From an uncultured Bacilli bacterium (GTDB lineage Bacteria > Bacillota_I > Bacilli_A > RF39 > UBA660), in the NCBI GenBank assembly GCA_934119955.1, contig CAKOSZ010000001.1, positions 62,001 through 126,000 on the forward strand: a DNA stretch of 64,000 nt. The letters are read 5' to 3'. Below, one piece after another: positions 41,487 through 49,518 of this stretch. A program made the position numbers and the translations under genes. The first letter of the stretch is position 1. Each line of letters opens with the position of its first letter. The notes beneath the pieces are model-generated. The model was not told the origin of the DNA, did no database searches, and saw nothing but the letters and a program-made list of their open reading frames with translations.

Positions 41487-42374
41487 ATGAAGAATAAGAA
41501 AATTTTACAAGTAAGATATGATAAGTTATTTCACGATTTATTTAATGAAAATGATATGAGTTTACTAGAATGGGCCTCATCTCAAATACTTGAATGTGAT
41601 GTAAAAGAGATTAAAGGAAAAGTCAGTGTTTTAAATATTAGACTACCAAGAATTAATGAAAATGAAAGAGTAAAATATGTTGATTTAGTAGTTGTTTATA
41701 AAAATCAAAAAATAATAATAGAACTTAATAATAATTATCAAGGTTTTTATCTAAGAAATGTTTTATATGCCTTGAATACTTTATCTAATTATTATAATTT
41801 TGATAAAGATAATTACTATGATAAAGGAAATTTTTATAAAGTAATACTAGTTAATCTTAATTGGTATAAAACTAAAAATCTTAGTAAAAAAGTTCCTTCT
41901 AAAAAAATAATTACATATGATTATCCAATGGATGATATCTTAAAAGAACTATATAATGTTGATTATCTTATTAAAATAATTAACATTAATCTTGATTATT
42001 ATGAAAAATTAGGTTATGATAATCTTGATAATTATGATAAATTATATAAATTACTAACTGTTGATACAGAAGATAAATTAAAAAAGTTTTCTAAATATGA
42101 AGAGTTAAATTATTATAGTAAAAAGTTATATAATTTATCTAATGATAATAAATATTTGGAGGAAATCATGACTGAGGATATGGAAAGAAATTTAAGAGCC
42201 GAGGAAAACTATTTGGCCGGATTAACTGATGGGAAACTTGAAGGAAAAAATGAAACTCAAACTCTTATTGTTAAAAATTTATTAAAAAATTCTATTCCTG
42301 ATGATATTATTATAAACTCAACTAATATATCTTATGAAAAATTAGAAAATATCAAGAAAGAATTAAATAATTAG
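41487..42374 (+). CDS. Rpn/YhgA-like PD-(D/E)XK nuclease, copy 2 with short tail
   Basis: A 295-residue nuclease, identical to copy 1 up to about residue 249 (Asp66 and Glu79 as likely catalytic residues), with a different, shorter tail (NETQTLIVKNLLKN...) that lacks the eight-residue repeats. Starts at MKNKK with the same AGAAAGGAGC. It lies between asnS and truA and directly downstream of truA where many Bacillota have rplM. Same functional caution as copy 1. Confidence 0.85.
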   Translation: MKNKKILQVRYDKLFHDLFNENDMSLLEWASSQILECDVKEIKGKVSVLNIRLPRINENERVKYVDLVVVYKNQKIIIELNNNYQGFYLRNVLYALNTLSNYYNFDKDNYYDKGNFYKVILVNLNWYKTKNLSKKVPSKKIITYDYPMDDILKELYNVDYLIKIININLDYYEKLGYDNLDNYDKLYKLLTVDTEDKLKKFSKYEELNYYSKKLYNLSNDNKYLEEIMTEDMERNLRAEENYLAGLTDGKLEGKNETQTLIVKNLLKNSIPDDIIINSTNISYEKLENIKKELNN

Positions 42375-42394
42375 TAAAAAAATACTAAAAATAT

Positions 42395-42423
42395 AAAAAT
42401 GCAGTTTTTAAATTGCATTTTTT
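42395..42423. terminator. Bidirectional terminator
   Basis: AAAAATGCA / TGCATTTTT 9-bp stem between nuclease copy 2 and truA. Confidence 0.88.
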
Positions 42424-42437
42424 AATAGTTAAACTTT

Positions 42438-43172
42438 TTAATATTTATAAATTACATCTTTTAAATACAGTCCTTCGGGGTGACTTGTTCTAAATCCGTT
42501 ACTTCTATTTTTACTATCAAGTATTTTTTTTACATCATCGATTTCTTTTTTATTAAGTCCTACTTGAATTAATAAGCCAACCATATTTCTTATTTGATAT
42601 TTAATAAAACCATTTCCTCTAAATGTAAACGTTAAAATATCATTTTTTTCATTAATATCAATACTTCTAATTTCTCTTATATAATTATTTCTAATATCTT
42701 TATTTGGAGTAAATGCTTTAAAATCATGAGTTCCAATTAAATATTTTGAACCTTCTATCATTTTATTAAGATCTAGTTTTTTATTAAATTGATAAACATA
42801 GTTTCTTTCAATAGGATTATACTCCCCCATATTTAATTTATATTCATATACTTTTTCATAAACCATATATCTTGCATGAAAATTATCATCAACTACCTTA
42901 GTACTAATTACATGAATATCACTTGGAAGTAAACTATTCATTGCACATTTTAATTTATACTCAGTTATATTAACTGAAATATCAGCATGACACACCTGCT
43001 TTATTGCATGTACTCCTTTATCAGTTCTTCCACTTGCAACTATTTTAGTTTCTTTATTATTAATAAATTTTAAAACATTTTCCATTTCACCTTGAACTGT
43101 CCTTAAATTATCTTGCTTAGAGAATCCATTAAAATTAGAACCATCATATGAAAAAGTAATTAAAAAACGCAT
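42438..43172 (-). CDS. truA: tRNA pseudouridine synthase A
   Basis: This 244-residue enzyme makes pseudouridine at positions 38-40 of tRNA anticodon stem-loops. The catalytic Asp is in ASGRTDKGVHA (about 49-59, Asp54). FLITFSYDGSNFNGF begins the protein as in the family, and RNMVGLLIQVG follows near the C-terminus. Starts four bases after the ecfT stop, last gene of the ecfA1-ecfA2-ecfT-truA run. rplM-rpsI, its usual next neighbours, are 19 kb away. Confidence 0.97.
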   Translation of the reverse strand: MRFLITFSYDGSNFNGFSKQDNLRTVQGEMENVLKFINNKETKIVASGRTDKGVHAIKQVCHADISVNITEYKLKCAMNSLLPSDIHVISTKVVDDNFHARYMVYEKVYEYKLNMGEYNPIERNYVYQFNKKLDLNKMIEGSKYLIGTHDFKAFTPNKDIRNNYIREIRSIDINEKNDILTFTFRGNGFIKYQIRNMVGLLIQVGLNKKEIDDVKKILDSKNRSNGFRTSHPEGLYLKDVIYKY

Positions 43173-43175
43173 ATA

Positions 43176-43844
43176 CTACCTCACTAATAAACTTAATATC
43201 AGTATTATAACATGAATAACTAGATATAACAAATTAATATAATCTAGTTTAAATTTAAAATTTACTTGATTTTTATAAAATCTTAAATAATTCATATAAA
43301 CATATTCTTCTAATTTATCACTTGCTAAATTATCTAAATTATCTTTAACTAAACCCTGTAAATCTGATCCATCTTCTATCTTATTTTCACTTAAATAATT
43401 ATTTATTTCACTTAAATAAATTTCTTTAAATTTACTTATTTTCTTTTTTCTTAATTCTTTAAAAGTATATTTACCATGTTTTAATTTAAAATATTTAATT
43501 TTTTTATTTTTAATTTCTTTTATAACTATTAATAAATAACTTAAAAAGAAAGATGTTTTAACTAAAATTAATAATATATTTTTTATATCAATTATATTTA
43601 AATTTAAACTTATAAATATAAAACCAAGTAATAATATACCTGAAATATCTGTCATGAATTGAATACTTTTATTTCTTGAATGATAGAAAAGTTCATATAT
43701 TAAAATATAAATTAAAATTAATAAATAAATATTTTTAACAACAATAAGCGTTATTGATAAAAGAATAAGTGTTATTAAAAGAGTAATACTATTTAAATTA
43801 GTTAAAGTAATATTATCATGTAGTTTTTTTATTTTCCCAAACAT
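43176..43844 (-). CDS. ecfT: ECF transporter transmembrane subunit EcfT
   Basis: A 222-residue membrane protein with about five helices, followed by a cytoplasmic helical region (about 118-185, with KHGKYTFKELRKKKISKF) and a final helix. Position after two ATPase-like genes and before truA is that of EcfT in the energy-coupling factor module, which energises vitamin uptake by S components. The coupling-helix A-R-G motifs seen in typical EcfT are not clearly present. It overlaps ecfA2 by 29 bases. Confidence 0.75.
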   Translation of the reverse strand: MFGKIKKLHDNITLTNLNSITLLITLILLSITLIVVKNIYLLILIYILIYELFYHSRNKSIQFMTDISGILLLGFIFISLNLNIIDIKNILLILVKTSFFLSYLLIVIKEIKNKKIKYFKLKHGKYTFKELRKKKISKFKEIYLSEINNYLSENKIEDGSDLQGLVKDNLDNLASDKLEEYVYMNYLRFYKNQVNFKFKLDYINLLYLVIHVIILILSLLVR

Positions 43845-44601
43845 TTTTATACACTTCCTTTATTAAGTCTTTTATATCTTTATAATTTTTTAATTTTATA
43901 TTATAATTCCTTGCTTTATTTGAAAATGAAACTAAATCTGGTAATTCTATGTTATTATTATTTAAAAATTCTTTATCATTAAAAACAATATTTGTTTTAT
44001 CATTTATTACCATTTTATTATCTTTAAATATTATTAAATAATCTGTTAATTCATATAAAATATTTATATCATTTGAAATAATTATAATAGTTTTTTTATA
44101 TTTTCTTTTTAAATCTAATAAAATATTTTTAATTAATAATTTATTATTTTTATCTAAATCATTACTAAGTTCTAAAATAATTATATCAGGATCTATTATT
44201 AAATTAAGAGATAAATTAAGTAAATAAGTTTCACTTGTTGATAAATTCTTTATTTCTTTGTTTAAATATGTATTATCAAGTCCTACTAAGGATAAAATAG
44301 ATTCTATTTTAGATAGATATGAATTACTACCTATTTTAAGTTTGCTAAGTTGTAAGTAGAATTCATCTTTTACATATTTAGTTAAATATAATTTATCAAG
44401 TTTAACATAACTAATTAAATTTAAATTATATTGATTTATATCTAAATCATTTATTAAAATAGTTCCTGTATAATTTTTATTTTTTAAAATTATATCTGGT
44501 AATAAATTATTGTTTAAAATACCAGTTATTTTACTTGCTTTAATTAAAATATTTAAATTATTAAATTCTTCTGTATTTATATTTAAAAGTTTTATTTCCA
44601 T
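43816..44601 (-). CDS. ecfA2: ECF ATPase EcfA2, degenerate
   Basis: A 261-residue ABC-type ATPase remnant in EcfA2 position. Where a Walker A GxxGSGKST should be, the sequence is SKITGILNNNLLPDII, without the Lys. The signature region is LSTSETYLLNL instead of LSGGQ, and Walker B is IIILELSNDLD with Glu missing at the catalytic place. It still has the ABC fold order and length. Binding and hydrolysis of ATP are therefore unlikely at this site. Overlaps ecfA1 by 10 bases. Confidence 0.75.
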   Translation of the reverse strand: MEIKLLNINTEEFNNLNILIKASKITGILNNNLLPDIILKNKNYTGTILINDLDINQYNLNLISYVKLDKLYLTKYVKDEFYLQLSKLKIGSNSYLSKIESILSLVGLDNTYLNKEIKNLSTSETYLLNLSLNLIIDPDIIILELSNDLDKNNKLLIKNILLDLKRKYKKTIIIISNDINILYELTDYLIIFKDNKMVINDKTNIVFNDKEFLNNNNIELPDLVSFSNKARNYNIKLKNYKDIKDLIKEVYKNVWENKKTT

Positions 44602-45395
44602 AAATTATCCTCCAAAGAATCTAAATCATAATATATTTTATCAATTAAATCATAAAATTTTAATTTAATTGATAAATCTATTATAAAAGGTAATTCTAAA
44701 CCTATTTTTCTTAAATAATTATCCATATTAAATGTTTCTTCTAAATTACCTATTAAAGATATTTTATAATCATTTAAAAGATAAATTAAATTACTATTAT
44801 AAATTGTATTTAAATTACTAGTAATATTTATAATAGTTAAACCTTCTTCATTTAATTTTTTTAATTTTTTTAACATAAATGGTAAAGTTTCTTTATCTAA
44901 GTTATTAAAAGCATCATCTAATATTAAGATTTTAGGTTCATGCATTAAAGATATAATTATTTTTAGTTTATTTATTTCGTTTCTTGATAAATTTTTTATA
45001 TTTTTATTTAATAAGTTTTCTATTTCAAAAAAACTTGCTATTTTAGTTAATCTTTTATTTATCTTATACTCATTATAACCTAGATTTTTTAAAGGTAAAA
45101 TTAATTCATCTTTAACTTTTTTAGTTAAAAAGACATTTAGAAAGTTAGAAACTACTCCTATTTTTTCTATATATTTTAAAACATTTTTTTTATTTAAAAT
45201 AATATTTTCAATTTGAATTACATCAGTAGTTGGAATAATTGCACATAAAAGTTTTGTTAAAGTTGTTTTACCACTTCTATTTGGAGCAATAATACTTACA
45301 TAATCTCCCATATTTATATCTAAATTAAGATTAGTAAATTTTTTAGTTTCATCTATTTGATAGTTTAATTTATTAATTTGTAAAATAGTCGTCAT
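44592..45395 (-). CDS. ecfA1: ECF ATPase EcfA1, partly degenerate
   Basis: A 267-residue ABC ATPase. Walker A APNRSGKTT (37-45) keeps the Lys and Thr, but signature LSRNEINKL replaces LSGGQ and Walker B ends ILDDAFNNLD, with Asp in place of the catalytic Glu. It could bind ATP through Walker A but probably hydrolyses it poorly. It starts the ecfA1-ecfA2-ecfT-truA run and has an AGGAGGACAAT ribosome binding site. Confidence 0.8.
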   Translation of the reverse strand: MTTILQINKLNYQIDETKKFTNLNLDINMGDYVSIIAPNRSGKTTLTKLLCAIIPTTDVIQIENIILNKKNVLKYIEKIGVVSNFLNVFLTKKVKDELILPLKNLGYNEYKINKRLTKIASFFEIENLLNKNIKNLSRNEINKLKIIISLMHEPKILILDDAFNNLDKETLPFMLKKLKKLNEEGLTIINITSNLNTIYNSNLIYLLNDYKISLIGNLEETFNMDNYLRKIGLELPFIIDLSIKLKFYDLIDKIYYDLDSLEDNLWK

Positions 45396-45453
45396 ATTGT
45401 CCTCCTATAATAAGTATAATAAATAATGTCAAAAAAAAGTAGACTAATTTACA

Positions 45454-46002
45454 TTAATCTACATAAGTATATAACTCATTTTTAATAGAATCATAATTTG
45501 TTAGGCTAGAAACTACTTTATTGTTTTTTATTTTCAATAAAGTTGGTACAACTAATTTTAGGGTTGTAACATCATTTGTTACTACTAAATCATCTGCTAA
45601 ACACATATTATTACGACTATTACTTAAATCAAGTTGATATAATGGTATTTTTTTACTAGAATTATTATATTTTTCTATTATACTTTGATATAAACTAGCA
45701 CTATCTTCATCCATTTCATAAGCAACTACTAAGTATTCTTCATCACTTCTGTTTAAAATAGAACCACATGTGATTTTTTCAGTTTGCACCTCGGCAGTAT
45801 AATTAATATTATTTTCTTTGGTAAATAAATTCCATTCTCCTGTTTTTATTTTAGTAAATACAAACATTAAACCAATAAATGCTATAACAGAACAAGCAAT
45901 TATTACTCCATTTTTTACATTTTTATTAGTTGAATTCATTTCGTATTCACGCATACTAACTTTTTCTTTTTTTAATTTTTTTTGCATTTCTTTTTTCTTC
46001 AT
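45454..46002 (-). CDS. Membrane-anchored thioredoxin-like protein of unknown role
   Basis: A 182-residue protein starting MKKKEMQKK (GAGAGGTTACT before the ATG; six codons downstream of an earlier in-frame ATG). A Lys-rich cytoplasmic start, one membrane helix (about 34-52), and an extracellular domain with the order of strands seen in thioredoxin-like proteins (EEYLVVAYEMDEDSASLY, later VVPTLLKIKNNKV). There is no CxxC motif, so disulfide chemistry is not expected. Assignment is tentative. Confidence 0.6.
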   Translation of the reverse strand: MKKKEMQKKLKKEKVSMREYEMNSTNKNVKNGVIIACSVIAFIGLMFVFTKIKTGEWNLFTKENNINYTAEVQTEKITCGSILNRSDEEYLVVAYEMDEDSASLYQSIIEKYNNSSKKIPLYQLDLSNSRNNMCLADDLVVTNDVTTLKLVVPTLLKIKNNKVVSSLTNYDSIKNELYTYVD

Positions 46003-46058
46003 AGTAACCTCTCTTGTCAATTAAATTTTATCATATTTATCTAAAAAAATAAACATTT

Positions 46059-46655
46059 TTATTGATTAACAGATAATTTCCTTTTTATAAGACTTAAACA
46101 TTTAGTAAAAGTATTTGTACTTATATTCATTATTGTTTCTATTTCTTTTTGATTTAAACCACTTATTTTTAGTTCTAAAACAACTGAGGCTTCCAAAGGA
46201 AGAGAATTTAATATTTTAATATATTTATTTTTTAATTCTTGAATATCTAAGTACATATATGGATCAATTGCATTTTTATCTTCTAATACATCTAAAAGAA
46301 TAGTATTGTTATATGATGTATAATAAGAAATTGAGGTGTTTAAAGCCTTTTTTTTATTAGTATCATTATCTCTTATTTCAGTATTTAATTTATTATGAAT
46401 GCAATGACTAAGATAAGTATAAAATTTTGTATTTTGATTATCTTTATCATTATAGTTTTTAATAGCGTCTATTAAGGCTATGTTTGCAACTTGAACTAAA
46501 TCTTCTAGTTCATATCCCATATCTTTTACTTTTCTTAGTTTTTGATTACAAATTGTTATTATTAAGGGTTTATATTTTTCAAGCATTACTTCATAGCAAT
46601 CTTCATTTTCATTAATCATATATAGTATTTCATAATCATCTGTTTCTTTATACAT
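46059..46655 (-). CDS. sigH: RNA polymerase sigma factor (SigH-type)
   Basis: A 198-residue sigma-70 factor with region 2 (CYEVMLEKYKPLI to GYELEDLVQVANIALIDAIKNY, about 18-70) and region 4 (LPLEASVVLELKISGLNQKEIETIMNIS, about 151-178). Location after rlmB, in the order cysS-mrnC-rlmB-sigH, matches spo0H of B. subtilis, whose product starts sporulation gene expression. It is shorter than B. subtilis SigH (about 218). With gpr in the window this supports a sporulating lineage. Confidence 0.85.
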   Translation of the reverse strand: MYKETDDYEILYMINENEDCYEVMLEKYKPLIITICNQKLRKVKDMGYELEDLVQVANIALIDAIKNYNDKDNQNTKFYTYLSHCIHNKLNTEIRDNDTNKKKALNTSISYYTSYNNTILLDVLEDKNAIDPYMYLDIQELKNKYIKILNSLPLEASVVLELKISGLNQKEIETIMNISTNTFTKCLSLIKRKLSVNQ

Positions 46656-46656
46656 A

Positions 46657-47355
46657 TTACCTCTTTCTTATTAATTCATATATCATAATACCAGCTGCAA
46701 CTGAGGCATTTAAACTATTAATTTTTCCATACATTGGGATGGAAACAACATAATCACATGATTCTTTAACAAGTCTTGACATACCAAAACCTTCACTTCC
46801 AATTATTAAAACTGATTTTTCTGGGTAATTAATTTCTTGATAATTAGATGCATTCATATCAGTTCCTATTATCCAAAATCCTAATTCTTTTAATTTTGAA
46901 ATTGTTTGATTTAAATTAATTACTTGGCATACATTAACATTATATAAGGCACCAACACTTGTTTTCATAACTGTTTCATTAACAGAAACAGATCTATTTT
47001 TTGGTAAAATTATTCCATCTATTCCTGATGCTTCAACAGTTCTAATAATTGCTCCTAAATTATGAGGATCTTCTAAATGATCAAGAATTACTAATTTATT
47101 AGAATCTTTAACTAAATCATCAAATTTAGTATATTCAAAATTCTTAACATCCATAATTATTCCTTGATGATTATTATTAATCATTTTATCAAGTTCATAT
47201 TTTTCTTTATATACAATAGGCAAATTCAATTTTTCTATTAAAGATAAAATATTTTTTTCATTAAATTTATTAGTACAATATACTTTTTTAATTATTTTTT
47301 TATCTTGAAAATTTCTAAGTATTTCTAAACAATTATTTCTACCACTTACTAACAT
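46657..47355 (-). CDS. rlmB: 23S rRNA 2'-O-methyltransferase RlmB
   Basis: This 232-residue SPOUT methyltransferase modifies 23S rRNA. Motifs: LDHLEDPHNLGAIIRTVEA (about 91-109), IGSEGFGMSRLVKESC (about 180-195) and the knotted end SIPMYGKINSLNASVAAGI. The N-terminal substrate-binding domain is present. Overlaps mrnC by 7 bases and is one base from sigH. Confidence 0.95.
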   Translation of the reverse strand: MLVSGRNNCLEILRNFQDKKIIKKVYCTNKFNEKNILSLIEKLNLPIVYKEKYELDKMINNNHQGIIMDVKNFEYTKFDDLVKDSNKLVILDHLEDPHNLGAIIRTVEASGIDGIILPKNRSVSVNETVMKTSVGALYNVNVCQVINLNQTISKLKELGFWIIGTDMNASNYQEINYPEKSVLIIGSEGFGMSRLVKESCDYVVSIPMYGKINSLNASVAAGIMIYELIRKR

Positions 47356-47729
47356 ACTTCACCTAGAATTATCTTAATTATTTCTTCTATCCTTTCTATA
47401 TTATTTTCTAATTTTAAATAACCAAATAAAGCCTCTAATCCAGTTGCATTTCTATATGTTTGAATACTACAACTTTTAGGATGAGTTTTACTTTTTTGAT
47501 TTCTTCCTCTTTTAATTACATCAAGTTCAAGGCTTGTAAAAACATTTTTATTCATTAATTCTTCTAATATTCTTGCTTGACTATTAGCACTTACAAAGTT
47601 AAGAGATTTTTCTTGTAATTCTTTTACATGATTTATACCAAGATTAATTAAATATTCTCGTATATAACTCTCATAAATACTATCTCCAAGATAAGCAAGT
47701 GCTAATGAAGAAACTTCTACTACTTTCAT
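47349..47729 (-). CDS. mrnC: Mini-ribonuclease 3
   Basis: This 126-residue RNase III catalytic-domain protein without a dsRNA-binding domain processes 23S rRNA precursor ends. The signature LAYLGDSIYESYIREYL is at about 10-26 and the second acidic site is in the GLEALFGYLKLE stretch (about 98-109). Position between cysS and rlmB is the usual one. Confidence 0.95.
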   Translation of the reverse strand: MKVVEVSSLALAYLGDSIYESYIREYLINLGINHVKELQEKSLNFVSANSQARILEELMNKNVFTSLELDVIKRGRNQKSKTHPKSCSIQTYRNATGLEALFGYLKLENNIERIEEIIKIILGEVC

Positions 47730-47732
47730 AAA

Positions 47733-48002
47733 TCACCTACTAATTAATTTATATACTTTATATAAACTTATTTCATTTCTTGATAACGATATAATATCAT
47801 TTATTAAAGTACTATACCATTTATGATAAACGTTATAATACATAAAAATTATTTTAGCAATATCTTGTTCATAAAAATCAAATTCTATTTTATCTTTAAC
47901 TAAACCTTTAAAAGTTTCTATTACTTTTTTTTCATATTCAACCTTACTTAATGCTTTACTTTTACTTAAAGATAAATTATTTATTATATCATTTAAAGTC
48001 AT
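47733..48002 (-). CDS. Small helical protein between cysS and mrnC
   Basis: Not recognised. An 89-residue helical protein with a possible amphipathic helix (LSKVEYEKKVIETFKGL). It lies between cysS and mrnC, 3 bases from mrnC and 17 bases after cysS, an insertion into an otherwise conserved operon. Its conservation there in related genomes would support a real gene. Confidence 0.6.
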   Translation of the reverse strand: MTLNDIINNLSLSKSKALSKVEYEKKVIETFKGLVKDKIEFDFYEQDIAKIIFMYYNVYHKWYSTLINDIISLSRNEISLYKVYKLISR

Positions 48003-48019
48003 TTTTACCCCCTTTTATC

Positions 48020-49396
48020 TTATAATTTAATAATTTTAAAACCTTCTCTTGTATCTAAAACTTTATAACCTAAGTCAGCAATTTTTAAACGAACTTTATC
48101 GGCTTCTTCGTAATTTTTTTCAGATTTTAATTTGTTTCTTAAATTAACTAATTCTAATACTTCTTCTGGAATACTATTAGAATCTACTAAATTAAGAGAT
48201 AAAACTTTATCAAATGATTTAATTAATTCTAATTTGGTATAATCGTTCATATCACTTTTTAAAACATCATAAACAGTTGTAATAGCAAGAGAAGTATTTA
48301 AGTTATTAGATAAGGCATCTTTAAACTGATTATTATAAGTATCATATAATTCTTGATTTAAAACATCTTTTTCTTTATTTAAAGTATTAATTCTTTCTTT
48401 TAGTTTTTTGTATTCAAATAAAGATTTATCTAGGGCTTCATAAGAAAATTCAAGATTTTTTTGATAATGACTTAGTAATACCATATATCTATATGATAAA
48501 GGATCATATCCTTTTTCTTCAAGAAGAGATACCGTTAAAAATTCTCCTTTACTCTTACTCATTTTACCATTTTTATCATTTAAATGTTCAACATGGAACC
48601 AATAATTACACCATTTATGACCAAGATATGCTTCACTTTGAGCAATTTCATTTGTATGATGTGGGAAAATATTATCAACACCACCACAATGAATATCTAA
48701 GTATTCGCCTAAATATTTAATTGAAATACCAGAACACTCTATATGCCAACCAGGGTATCCTAGTCCCCAAGGTGAATTCCATTTTAATTCTTGATCTTGA
48801 AATTTTGATTTAGTAAACCATAAAACAAAGTCTGCTTTATTTTTTTTATTTACATCTTCAAAAACATTATCCCTAGCACCAATTAATAAATCATCTTGAT
48901 TATGATTAGTTAAACAGTAATAATCATTAAGTTTTGAGGTATCAAAGTAAACATTACCATTACTTAAATAAGCAAATCCATCATTAATCAACTTAGAAAT
49001 TATTTCAATATAAAAATCAATTAAAGAAGTAGCAGGAACAACTATTTCTGGTTTTTTAATATTTAATTTTTGACAATCTAAAAAGAAAGCATCCGTATAG
49101 AATTTAGCAATTTCAAGAACACTTTTATGTTCTCTTATTGCCCCTTTTAGCATTTTATCTTCCCCAGTATCAGCATCACTTGTTAAATGACCAACATCAG
49201 TTATATTCATAACTCTTTTAACTGGATAACCAAGATATTCTAAGGATTTTTCAAGTAAATCTTCTTCAATATAAGATCTTAAATTACCAATATGAGCATA
49301 GTGATATACCGTAGGACCACATGTATACATTTTAACTACCTCGCTGGTTGGTTTAAATTCTTCTATTTTTCTTGTTAAAGTATTATATAATTTCAT
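48020..49396 (-). CDS. cysS: Cysteinyl-tRNA synthetase
   Basis: This 458-residue class I enzyme has the HIGH-type motif HIGNLRSY (about 34-41), zinc-binding Cys and His in CGPTVYHYAH and later CSGISIKYLG, and KMSKSKGEF (about 267-275, the KMSKS loop). Start at MKLYNT after GGAGGTACTT; four codons shorter than the first in-frame ATG. It heads the run cysS - small gene - mrnC - rlmB - sigH. Confidence 0.97.
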   Translation of the reverse strand: MKLYNTLTRKIEEFKPTSEVVKMYTCGPTVYHYAHIGNLRSYIEEDLLEKSLEYLGYPVKRVMNITDVGHLTSDADTGEDKMLKGAIREHKSVLEIAKFYTDAFFLDCQKLNIKKPEIVVPATSLIDFYIEIISKLINDGFAYLSNGNVYFDTSKLNDYYCLTNHNQDDLLIGARDNVFEDVNKKNKADFVLWFTKSKFQDQELKWNSPWGLGYPGWHIECSGISIKYLGEYLDIHCGGVDNIFPHHTNEIAQSEAYLGHKWCNYWFHVEHLNDKNGKMSKSKGEFLTVSLLEEKGYDPLSYRYMVLLSHYQKNLEFSYEALDKSLFEYKKLKERINTLNKEKDVLNQELYDTYNNQFKDALSNNLNTSLAITTVYDVLKSDMNDYTKLELIKSFDKVLSLNLVDSNSIPEEVLELVNLRNKLKSEKNYEEADKVRLKIADLGYKVLDTREGFKIIKL

Positions 49397-49518
49397 AAGT
49401 ACCTCCAATACAAAGTATTATACACTTTTTATAAAACTATGACAAGTAATTGTAAACTATTTTTATTTTTTTTAGGCATTAAAAAAGTTCATCACTTTTT
49501 AGTAACAAACTTTTTAAC

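Larger units (their letters stand above)
41301..42254 (+). repeat. 954-bp near-identical inverted repeat, copy 2
   Basis: Inverted partner of 4851-5804 with equal length. It contains the palindrome, the seven-codon leader and the nuclease gene up to the GKNE codons. Beyond 42254 the 3' end of the gene is unrelated to copy 1 until the last codons (NIKKELNN), which are again alike. Confidence 0.9.
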
